Source of the DNA: Chloroflexota bacterium | Lineage (GTDB): Bacteria; Chloroflexota; Anaerolineae; Aggregatilineales; Phototrophicaceae | DNA length: 7,795 bases | Direction: 5' to 3' | Assembly: GCA_010092805.1 (NCBI GenBank) | Contig: JAADYY010000103.1 | Span: forward strand, 1 to 7,795 | Shown here: positions 1 through 5,079 of the stretch, one piece after another | Layout of the letters: each line of letters begins with the position of its first letter | Position numbering within the stretch: position 1 is the stretch's first letter | The notes under the pieces: generated by a model | The model's database searches: none | Told to the model about the DNA's origin: nothing | The model's input: only the letters and a program-made list of their open reading frames with translations | Made by a program: the position numbers and the translations under genes

Positions 1-5
1 ACGGC

Positions 6-23
6 AGCCGCCGCTTTGCGGCT
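6..23. other. Short GC-rich hairpin at window edge
   Basis: AGCCGC (6-11) and GCGGCT (18-23) form a perfect 6-bp stem with a 6-nt loop. No T-run follows. It could end a transcript entering from outside the window or be an outer part of the adjacent palindromic repeat. The window edge prevents a decision. Confidence 0.3.
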
Positions 24-51
24 AGGCGAGGGACTTCAAAAGCCGTTTTCT

Positions 52-114
52 CCCCTGCTCCCAGCGTCAGCGGTCGCCGGTGGCTTTGGGAGCAGGGGCC
101 GGGGGATGCGGGCC
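52..114. repeat. Palindromic intergenic repeat, copy A
   Basis: A perfect 12-bp stem (52-63 with 87-98) encloses a 23-nt loop. Two parts link it to copy B at 2616-2728. The loop segment GGTCGCCGGTGGCTT (72-86) is identical to 2658-2672. The right flank 95-114 matches the reverse complement of 2616-2635 at 19 of 20 bases. It carries no ORF, so it is a small non-coding repeat of the REP/MITE kind. It lies about 50 bases upstream of the J-domain gene. Confidence 0.75.
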
Positions 115-163
115 AAAACACAAGCAAATCGATTGACCAACAGCATCTGAAGGACAGCGGCTC

Positions 164-976
164 ATGGCAACCGATCTAGAGGCGCAGATCGCCGCCCTGC
201 GCGCCGACATCGCCGCGCGCGAGGCCCGCAGCGCCCGGCTGCGCGCCGAAATCAACGAGATGACGCAAGAGCGGCAGGCGTTCCTGAACGCCTACGACCG
301 CGTCGTCGGCCCCATCGACAAGAAAGTCGCTGCCCTGCGCGAAGTGATCGACGACCTGCGCGAACAGCGCCGCCGCCAGTCCATCGGTGATCCCGATGTG
401 TACCAGCCGGAATGGACGCCGCCGGATGGTTATGTCCCGGTGGAAGAGCAGTACCGCCGCCTGTGGGGATCGCCGGGGGTGTATGCTGCCGCCGACACCT
501 TCACGGGCTACAGCACTGGCGATCCGCTGGCGGACGCCGCCGAACCGGAAGACCCCGGCGTGCTGCTCAAGCGGCTGTGGCGCGCGCTGGCCCGCCGCTT
601 TCACCCGGATCTGGCGCGTGACGATGCCGAGCGCGACCGCCGCACCGAAGTGATGATCCGCATCAATCAGGCGTATGAGGCCGGCGACCTGGCGACGCTG
701 CAAGCGCTCAGCGAGAACGACTATGCCGACAGCGATACCCCGCTGGCCGTGCTGACGCTGCGCGGGCTGCGTGCCCAAGTCGAGGCGCTGGAAGCCGAGC
801 ACGATCAACTGGAAGCCGAACGCGACGCGCTCTTCTACGACGACATGATGCAAATGCAGATCGAGGCGAAGCTGCTGCGGGTGCGCGGGCGCGATTTGCT
901 GCGGGAACTGGCGCAGCAGCGCAACGCCGAATTCTACGAATTGCTGCGCGAACTCGACGCCCTGCGCGCCAGCTAA
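164..976 (+). CDS. J-domain protein with flanking coiled coils
   Basis: This 270-residue soluble protein has a DnaJ-type J domain in the middle. Residues about 132-182 contain RRFHPDLA, with the HPD triad at 147-149 that stimulates Hsp70 ATPase, followed by RINQAYEAGD typical of J-domain helix III. The N-terminus (about 3-72) and C-terminus (about 198-268) are charged, Ala/Leu/Glu/Arg-rich heptad-like coiled coils. A Pro/Tyr/Gly-rich linker (about 75-130) precedes the J domain. There is no signal peptide, membrane helix, G/F region or zinc-finger domain, so this is a class C J protein and not DnaJ itself. The start is supported by GAAGGA at 149-154, nine bases before ATG. Its stop overlaps the stop of the convergent nucleotidyltransferase gene by 4 bases. 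The likely role is to recruit DnaK to a client held by the coiled coils; the client is unknown. Confidence 0.85.
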   Translation: MATDLEAQIAALRADIAAREARSARLRAEINEMTQERQAFLNAYDRVVGPIDKKVAALREVIDDLREQRRRQSIGDPDVYQPEWTPPDGYVPVEEQYRRLWGSPGVYAAADTFTGYSTGDPLADAAEPEDPGVLLKRLWRALARRFHPDLARDDAERDRRTEVMIRINQAYEAGDLATLQALSENDYADSDTPLAVLTLRGLRAQVEALEAEHDQLEAERDALFYDDMMQMQIEAKLLRVRGRDLLRELAQQRNAEFYELLRELDALRAS

Positions 977-1908
977 CCCAGATCCGCCGGATCGGCGGTG
1001 TCGGTTGGCACGGCCTTCAGTGCCTGGAGCGCGGCGCTGAACTCCGCCACCACCTCATGCACATCGTAACGATCCGGCACGAGATCCAACACTTCCAGCG
1101 CCAGTTCGAGCCACAAAATCACACTGTCGCGCGGCGGTGCGCCGAACACCGCATCGATGCGCCCGTCGAGATCCGCTGGCTGCGTCACGAACGTCCGTGC
1201 GACGGACTGCGTCCATTTGCGCTGCGGCTCCCAGCGGCGGTAGACGGCGTAGATCAGCCGCAGCAGCGCATCGACATCGGCGCTGAGATGTTCGACGAGC
1301 AACAGCCGCTCGTGATTTTCGGCCAGCTTGATCGCTCGGTTGATGCGCCCCCGCCCGGCCCACAGCCCCACCGCCAACTCAACGAGCGCGGCCTGCAATG
1401 GGTCGGCGTATTTGCCCAGCATGTTCTGCCAGCGCGCCAGATTGCCATTGCTGCGCAGCGGGATCGCGCTGGCGACGATGTCGGCCAGCGCCAACGCCTT
1501 GCGGTTCGTGATCGTCCCGGCGCGCAGCACGCTCAACCGATCTTCGAGCGCGCGGAAGGTCTGCCAGCCGACCTCGACGGGGATGTCGATGGCGACGCCG
1601 CCGATCCAGTACGACTCGTCCGGGCGCGGCTGATCGTAGACGATGATGTCCGTCAGCCCGGCGTCTTCCAGCCACTCGACGCGCGCTTCGACGGGCGGCA
1701 GTTCGCTGTCCCACAGGTTCAGCTCCAAGTCGGAGTGGTCGTCGGCCAGCCCGCGCGCCGTCGAGCCGGTGATCGCCAGTTCACGACCGAGTTTCAGCGG
1801 GCACGTTTCGGCCAGCGCCAGCGCCACATCAAAGCGCTGCCGACTCGCTTCGGTGGCGGCGGCGGGCAGCACAGGTTCCGGGAGCGATGACGATGATGAA
1901 TCGCTCAT
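973..1908 (-). CDS. GS-motif nucleotidyltransferase-domain protein
   Basis: This 311-residue protein belongs to the polymerase-beta-like nucleotidyltransferase superfamily. From the chosen start, ITGSTARGL carries Gly48-Ser49, followed by Asp60-Leu-Glu62, which fits the hG[GS]-x(9-13)-Dh[DE]h active-site pattern. Asp108 in VAIDIPVEV is a good third metal ligand, so the catalytic centre looks complete. The C-terminal half is helical with no motif I recognise, resembling the substrate domain of aminoglycoside/lincosamide-type or DUF4037-like nucleotidyltransferases. Substrate is unknown. The ATG at 1908 overlaps the TGA of the upstream acetyltransferase (ATGA), favouring translational coupling. 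An in-frame ATG at 1920 would add four residues and cannot be excluded. No independent Shine-Dalgarno sequence is evident. The TAG stop overlaps the stop of the convergent J-domain gene. Confidence 0.75.
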   Translation of the reverse strand: MSDSSSSSLPEPVLPAAATEASRQRFDVALALAETCPLKLGRELAITGSTARGLADDHSDLELNLWDSELPPVEARVEWLEDAGLTDIIVYDQPRPDESYWIGGVAIDIPVEVGWQTFRALEDRLSVLRAGTITNRKALALADIVASAIPLRSNGNLARWQNMLGKYADPLQAALVELAVGLWAGRGRINRAIKLAENHERLLLVEHLSADVDALLRLIYAVYRRWEPQRKWTQSVARTFVTQPADLDGRIDAVFGAPPRDSVILWLELALEVLDLVPDRYDVHEVVAEFSAALQALKAVPTDTADPADLG

Positions 1909-2462
1909 ACTTGGTCGCATTCACAGTTGTAGGTCGCCGGGTCGGCACCTTCGGGCAGCCGCTCGCCGCACTTGCACACATAGCCGATCAAGCGCGCCGG
2001 GTTGCCGACCACCAGCCCGTAATCGGGCACATCTTTGGGCACCACCGCGCCCGAACCGACCATCGCCCACTGCCCAATCGTCACACCGCAGACGATCACG
2101 CTGTTAGCGCCCAAACTCGCGCCGCTGCGCACGCGCGTATAGCTGATCGTCCAGTCGTCGCCGCCTTTCAGCGATCCGTCCGGGTTGACGGCGCGCGGGA
2201 TCTTGTCGTTGGTGAACACGACGTGCGGCCCCACAAACACGCCGTCCTCAATGGTCACGCCGTCATAAATCGAGACGTAATTCTGCACCTTCACACGGTC
2301 GCCCAGCACCACATGCGCATCGACAAACACGCCGCGCCCGATCACGCACTCGCTGCCGATCTGTGCTTGATTGCGCACCTGCACCAGGTGCCAGATTTTC
2401 GTATCCGCGCCGATCTGCGCGTCGTCGGCCACATCCGCCGACGGATGGATGAACGTCGCCAT
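1905..2462 (-). CDS. Hexapeptide-repeat sugar N-acetyltransferase (WbpD/WlbB/QdtC-like)
   Basis: This 185-residue acyltransferase has a left-handed beta-helix fold. Imperfect hexapeptide repeats run through residues about 5-145 (for example ADVADDAQIG, QIGSECVIG, SLGANSVIV). The segments IWHLVQV, VQNYVSIYDGVTIEDGVFVGP, VFTN, GASLGAN and GNPARLIGY resemble enzymes that acetylate the amino group of UDP- or dTDP-amino sugars with acetyl-CoA. The exact sugar cannot be read from sequence. The C-terminus carries Cys163-Lys-Cys165 and Cys180-Glu-Cys182, a possible metal-binding tail. The open frame extends 20 codons further upstream to 2522, but the ATG at 2462 is preceded by AAAGGATC about 8 bases away and opens at the conserved MATFIHPSA, so I chose it. 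It is the first gene of a two-gene unit with the coupled nucleotidyltransferase. Surface-glycan synthesis is an inference. Confidence 0.85.
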   Translation of the reverse strand: MATFIHPSADVADDAQIGADTKIWHLVQVRNQAQIGSECVIGRGVFVDAHVVLGDRVKVQNYVSIYDGVTIEDGVFVGPHVVFTNDKIPRAVNPDGSLKGGDDWTISYTRVRSGASLGANSVIVCGVTIGQWAMVGSGAVVPKDVPDYGLVVGNPARLIGYVCKCGERLPEGADPATYNCECDQV

Positions 2463-2525
2463 CACTTGATCCTTTGTGTCTCGTTGTGTCTGTGCTCGTA
2501 GCAATGATCGATGATTCGTCACATT

Positions 2526-2553
2526 TCATCATAACCGATCTCATCATAACCGA
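2526..2553 (-). promoter_or_regulatory. Tandem 13-bp direct repeat upstream of acetyltransferase
   Basis: TCATCATAACCGA occurs at 2526-2538 and again at 2541-2553, a 15-bp period. Read on the minus strand each copy contains TATGAT, a 5/6 match to a -10 box, and lies about 65-90 bases upstream of the acetyltransferase start. No good -35 box stands at 16-18 bp from either copy. It may be an operator or part of the promoter of the minus-strand pair. Only the repeat itself is certain. Confidence 0.35.
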
Positions 2554-2615
2554 AGGTGCAGCGCGAATGTAGGGGGGCATTCGGAAATGGGGGCGAATGG
2601 AGCCGTTGACTTTTT

Positions 2616-2728
2616 GGCCCTCATCCCCCGGCCCCCCGCTCCCAGCGCCGTAGGCCCGGTCGCCGGTGGCTTCTAGAGCGGGGTTGGGGTGAGGGCCGCG
2701 TGCCTCGCTTGCCCCAGAATCCGAATGC
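2616..2728 (+). repeat. Composite palindromic repeat, copy B
   Basis: Outer arms GGCCCTCATCCCC (2616-2628) and GGGGTGAGGGCC (2686-2697) pair with one wobble. Inner arms CCCCGCTC (2634-2641) and GAGCGGGG (2676-2683) pair perfectly. The loop contains the 15-bp segment shared with copy A (2658-2672). A 22-bp tail at 2707-2728, starting GCTTGCCCCAG, is repeated perfectly in reverse complement at 7523-7544 in copy C. It has no coding potential and ends about 115 bases before LOG. Confidence 0.75.
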
Positions 2729-2760
2729 GGCCCGGACTGAAGTCGGCTCGACGGGCAAAG

Positions 2761-2823
2761 CTTAATGATTTAAAATTAACAAATATAGGTACCATTATCT
2801 CTAGCAAGTTTCTCTGGTAAATT
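2761..2823 (+). promoter_or_regulatory. AT-rich probable promoter region of LOG
   Basis: This is a sharp AT-rich patch in GC-rich surroundings, ending about 20 bases before the LOG start. Weak candidates are TTAATG (2762) with TATAGG (2784-2789, 16-bp spacer), and TTATCT (2795) with TGG-TAAATT (2818-2823, extended -10). Neither is convincing alone, and the second would start very near the ribosome-binding site. The position supports a promoter; the exact boxes are not fixed. Confidence 0.35.
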
Positions 2824-2843
2824 TCTACGGAGCTTAAATCTCG

Positions 2844-3392
2844 ATGAACATCTGTGTTTACTGCGCGTCGAGCCGAACCATTGCGCCGCATTACTTTGAT
2901 CTGGCGGCGGCGGTCGGCGCACACATCGCCAAACGCGGCGACACGTTGATCTACGGCGGCGCGAGCATTGGCTTGATGGGCGCGCTGGCGCGGGCGGTGC
3001 AAGCGGATGGTGGGCACGTCGTCGGCGTGATCCCGGAGCGGTTGGTCAGCTTCGAGATCGCCAATCACGACGCCGACGAACTGATCATCACGGCGGACAT
3101 GCGCACGCGCAAAGCCACGATGGAAGATCGGGCGGATGCATTTCTGGCGCTGCCCGGCGGCCTGGGCACGCTTGAGGAGATCTTCGAGATCATGACGCTG
3201 CGGCAGTTGGGGATGCTGGCGAAGCCGCTGGTGCTGCTCAACGCCGAGGGCTTCTACGATCCGCTGCTGCGCTATCTCGCCGACCTCATGAGCGCCGGGT
3301 TTGTGCGCGCCAGCTACGCCGAGTCGTTCCACGTCGCCGCGACTCTTGCCGACGCCTTCGCCCACATCGATCACGCTGCGCCTGTCGGCTAA
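2844..3392 (+). CDS. LOG-family nucleoside 5'-monophosphate phosphoribohydrolase
   Basis: This 182-residue protein belongs to the LOG ("lonely guy")/lysine-decarboxylase-like Rossmann family. Members hydrolyse the N-glycosidic bond of cytokinin riboside or purine 5'-monophosphates, releasing base and ribose 5-phosphate. Signature segments are MNICVYCASS at the N-terminus, IYGGASIGLMGALA (36-49), DMRTRKATM (85-93) and the hallmark PGGLGTLEE (104-112), which provides phosphate binding and the catalytic glutamate. Length is typical for the family and the protein appears intact. Older databases mislabel such proteins as lysine decarboxylases. GGAG at 2829-2832 lies 11 bases before ATG, slightly long. 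Substrate preference (cytokinin versus AMP-like) cannot be read here. It stands alone, with the MFS gene 92 bases downstream apparently having its own promoter. Confidence 0.9.
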   Translation: MNICVYCASSRTIAPHYFDLAAAVGAHIAKRGDTLIYGGASIGLMGALARAVQADGGHVVGVIPERLVSFEIANHDADELIITADMRTRKATMEDRADAFLALPGGLGTLEEIFEIMTLRQLGMLAKPLVLLNAEGFYDPLLRYLADLMSAGFVRASYAESFHVAATLADAFAHIDHAAPVG

Positions 3393-3461
3393 GCGCAGGC
3401 TGGCTGGCGCGCACCGCCATGCATTTCGCAATTGGCACTACTGGGATCTAGACCGCGTGCA

Positions 3462-3467
3462 TACAAT
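3462..3467 (+). promoter_or_regulatory. Candidate -10 box of the MFS gene
   Basis: TACAAT matches the -10 consensus at 5 of 6 positions and would start transcription near 3474. TTGGCA at 3432-3437 resembles a -35 box, but its 24-bp spacing is too long. If real, this start site excludes the GTG at 3470 and supports translation from ATG 3485. Confidence 0.35.
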
Positions 3468-3484
3468 GGGTGGGGTATCAATCA

Positions 3485-4735
3485 ATGGATCCCCTCACAT
3501 CTATCACCATGCAAAGGGCGGCCCCAGTGGATCGACGACGGCTCCTCCCCATTCTGCTCATTGTGTTTGTCAACTTTTTCGGCGCGACCATCGTGCTGCC
3601 CAGCATCCCGCTGTACGCCAAGCGTGAATTCGGCGCGTCGCCAGAGGTCATCTCGCTGATCCTGGCGGCGTTTTTCATCGCGCAGTTCCTCGCCTCCCCC
3701 TGGATCGGGCGGCTCTCTGATCGTTATGGGCGCGTGCCCGTGCTGGTGATCAGCCAGTTCGGGACGTTTCTCAGCTTTGTGCTGATGGCGGCGGCGGGGT
3801 CGGTGACGCTGCTGTTCATCGCCCGCGTGCTCGACGGCATCACGGGCGGCAACATCATCGTCGCGCAAGCCTACGTCACCGATGTGACCCCGCGCGAGAA
3901 ACGGACTCAGGCGCTGGGGTTGGTGTTCGCGGCGTTTGGGTTGGGCTTCATTCTGGGGCCAGCGCTCGGCGGCATCCTGGCGGCCACCTTCGGCGACCGC
4001 GCGCCTTTCTACGTGGGGGCCATCGTCGCGCTGATCACGGTGTTCATCACGTATTTCACGCTCGACGAATCGCTGACCGCCGAAGAACGCATGGCCCGCC
4101 GCGAACGGGCGGCCAGCGTCCACCTGGGCCTGCGCGACATCTTCGCCATCACGCCGCTGGTCCTCATCCTGATCATCGCGTTCGCTACGCAGTTCAGCGT
4201 CGCGCTGCTGCAAGCGACCATCGCGCTGTTCGGCGAGGCGGTGATCTTCGCGGGCTACGACGAGAGCACCGTTAGCCTGGGCGTCGGCTTGCTGCTGACC
4301 AGCATCGGCGTCGGCCAGGTGATCACGCAGACGCTGCTGCTGCGGCCCGCCATCGCCCGTTTCGGCGAGCGGCGGCTGGTCGTGATGGGCGCGGTGCTGC
4401 GCGCCGTCGCGTTGTATTCGTTGCTGGTGATCACCTCACCCTGGCTGATCGGGTCGTTCTCGCTGCTGGCGCTGGCGATTGCTGGCGGCGTGATGCTGCC
4501 CTCGCTGCAATCGACGGCGACCACCACTGTCTCGGAGGATGTGAGCGGCAGCGTGTTGGGCGTGTTTCAATCGGCGGCCAGCCTGGGGATCATCATCGGC
4601 ACCTCAATCGGCGGCCAACTCTTTGCCATCGCGCCAACGCTGCCCTATGCCGTTGGTGGCACCGCCGTCGCGCTCATCATCGTCCCGGCGGTGATCTTGC
4701 TGCGCATGGATCGCGCCCAGCCCGTCCCCGCCTGA
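3485..4735 (+). CDS. MFS transporter, TetA/multidrug-efflux-like
   Basis: This 416-residue integral membrane protein has about 12 hydrophobic segments, the usual major facilitator layout of two six-helix halves around a charged central loop (ESLTAEERMARRERAA). The helix 2-3 loop carries motif A, GRLSDRYGRVPVLV (about 75-88). RVLDGITGGN follows in helix 4, and GFILGPALGG in helix 5 resembles the antiporter motif C, suggesting proton-coupled drug/H+ antiport. It resembles TetA-like exporters, but the substrate is unknown and resistance should not be assumed. The frame opens at GTG 3470. I prefer ATG 3485, which has GGTGGGG 9 bases upstream and follows the TACAAT box. ATG 3509 is a further option. 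A short hairpin and T-rich stretch follow the stop. Confidence 0.85.
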   Translation: MDPLTSITMQRAAPVDRRRLLPILLIVFVNFFGATIVLPSIPLYAKREFGASPEVISLILAAFFIAQFLASPWIGRLSDRYGRVPVLVISQFGTFLSFVLMAAAGSVTLLFIARVLDGITGGNIIVAQAYVTDVTPREKRTQALGLVFAAFGLGFILGPALGGILAATFGDRAPFYVGAIVALITVFITYFTLDESLTAEERMARRERAASVHLGLRDIFAITPLVLILIIAFATQFSVALLQATIALFGEAVIFAGYDESTVSLGVGLLLTSIGVGQVITQTLLLRPAIARFGERRLVVMGAVLRAVALYSLLVITSPWLIGSFSLLALAIAGGVMLPSLQSTATTTVSEDVSGSVLGVFQSAASLGIIIGTSIGGQLFAIAPTLPYAVGGTAVALIIVPAVILLRMDRAQPVPA

Positions 4736-4755
4736 ACGCGGCTTGGCGTTTTGTT
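4735..4755 (+). terminator. Probable intrinsic terminator after the MFS gene
   Basis: AACGC (4735-4739) and GCGTT (4746-4750) form a 5-bp stem with a 6-nt loop. It begins on the last base of the stop codon and runs into TTTTGTT. The stem is short, so termination may be partial. Confidence 0.45.
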
Positions 4756-4772
4756 AGATCCAGATGAGACCA

Positions 4773-4802
4773 TTGGCTAACGGGTAAACTCTCCGTTATA
4801 GT
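4773..4802 (+). promoter_or_regulatory. Candidate promoter upstream of the CRISPR-repeat-like unit
   Basis: TTGGCT (4773-4778, 4/6 match) and TATAGT (4797-4802, 5/6 match) are separated by 18 bp. A start near 4809 would transcribe the CRISPR-repeat-like sequence and possibly read on to yceD. An inverted repeat TAACGG/CCGTTA (4778-4783, 4793-4798) lies inside the spacer and could be an operator. The evidence is base match only. Confidence 0.3.
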
Positions 4803-4889
4803 AGGAATGACCTTATCTCTGTTGGTGCGGGTGTGCGCCCCCCCGCATTCATACGTGGCAGGTCACAGGCTTCTAACCCAAGCGGTAGT

Positions 4890-4926
4890 GCTTCAGTCCC
4901 GTTGGGATTAGATTCGGGCAAGAAGC
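4890..4926 (+). repeat. Solitary CRISPR-repeat-like sequence
   Basis: This 37-nt segment has the architecture of many CRISPR direct repeats. It begins GCTTC and ends GAAGC (terminal inverted repeat). Near the 5' end is an internal palindrome, AGTCCC-GTT-GGGATT (one G-T pair). It resembles the widespread repeat class with CAATCCC...GGGATT cores and GTTTC/GAAAC ends. No second copy at spacer distance is present and no cas gene lies in the window, so this is not an array. It may be an orphan repeat, a remnant or a chance structure. Confidence 0.35.
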
Positions 4927-4960
4927 AGTTTGGATTCGGTTTAATATTTTGTCTCACATC

Positions 4961-4987
4961 TTGACACAATTACCGAATTCATATACT
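4961..4987 (+). promoter_or_regulatory. Candidate promoter of yceD
   Basis: A perfect TTGACA (4961-4966) precedes TATACT (4982-4987), a 5/6 match to the -10 consensus, in AT-rich DNA. The spacer is only 15 bp. With a 17-bp spacer the -10 would be the poorer TACTTT (4984-4989). Either way transcription would start near 4994-4996, giving a leader of about 85 nt before the GTG start. Confidence 0.55.
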
Positions 4988-4999
4988 TTTAATGTAGCC

Positions 5000-5061
5000 T
5001 TGATTCAGCACACTGCCCAAACGGCGGGCCGAATCAAGCGAGAGTTCCCGTTCGCCGGGAA
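5000..5061 (+). promoter_or_regulatory. Structured 5' leader of yceD with two hairpins
   Basis: TTGATTC (5000-5006) pairs perfectly with GAATCAA (5031-5037), and inside it GCCC (5015-5018) can pair with GGGC (5026-5029). A second hairpin follows: TTCCCG (5045-5050), loop TTCGC, CGGGAA (5056-5061). The structure begins just after the predicted start site and ends 8 bases before the GAGG ribosome-binding site. No T-run follows either stem, so it looks more like an RNA-stability or translational control leader than an attenuator. I do not recognise a known riboswitch or ribosomal leader. Confidence 0.5.
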
Positions 5062-5079
5062 GAAAACGCGAGGTTTGCG

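Larger units (their letters stand above)
2463..2843. other. Divergent intergenic region between acetyltransferase and LOG genes
   Basis: These 381 bases hold no supportable gene. From left to right they contain the ribosome-binding site of the minus-strand acetyltransferase, a tandem 13-bp repeat, alternating CGAATG/CATTCG hexamers (2564-2569, 2578-2583, 2594-2599), composite palindromic repeat copy B, and an AT-rich patch before LOG. Confidence 0.7.
4736..5079. other. Gene-free region between MFS gene and yceD
   Basis: These 344 bases are less GC-rich than their surroundings and contain no convincing gene. They hold the MFS terminator, a possible promoter at 4773-4802, a C-rich hairpin (GCGGG 4827-4831 with CCCGC 4842-4846), a single CRISPR-repeat-like unit at 4890-4926, an AT-rich stretch (4937-4990) with a TTGACA promoter candidate, and the hairpin-rich leader of yceD. 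A 34-codon ORF at 4807-4911 has no other support. Confidence 0.7.

Noticed and set aside
176..853. Long minus-strand open frame opposite the J-domain gene
   Set aside because: It is the GC-driven mirror of a gene with clear J-domain and coiled-coil content. It has no ribosome-binding site and no recognisable motif.
1057..1890. Plus-strand open frame opposite the nucleotidyltransferase
   Set aside because: The minus-strand frame holds the GS-Dh[DE] motif and the coupled start. The plus frame is rich in His/Gln/Arg as expected for an antisense shadow.
3462..3487. GTG at 3470 as the MFS start
   Set aside because: No ribosome-binding site precedes it and it would fall upstream of the start site predicted from the TACAAT box. 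ATG 3485 has a GGTGGGG at suitable spacing.
4807..4911. 34-codon ORF starting just after a TATAGT box
   Set aside because: No ribosome-binding site, no recognisable protein features, and it overlaps the hairpin and repeat-like sequence. The near-leaderless geometry is likely chance.
4890..4926. A CRISPR array
   Set aside because: Only one repeat-like unit is present. No second copy occurs within 20-50 bases on either side, so a CRISPR feature type is not justified.
4860..4930. tRNA-like segment (TTCTAAC resembling an anticodon loop and AAGCGGTAGTGCTT resembling a D arm)
   Set aside because: There is no acceptor stem, no T-arm GGTTCGAATCC-type sequence and the arm spacing is wrong. The structure fits a CRISPR-repeat-like unit better.
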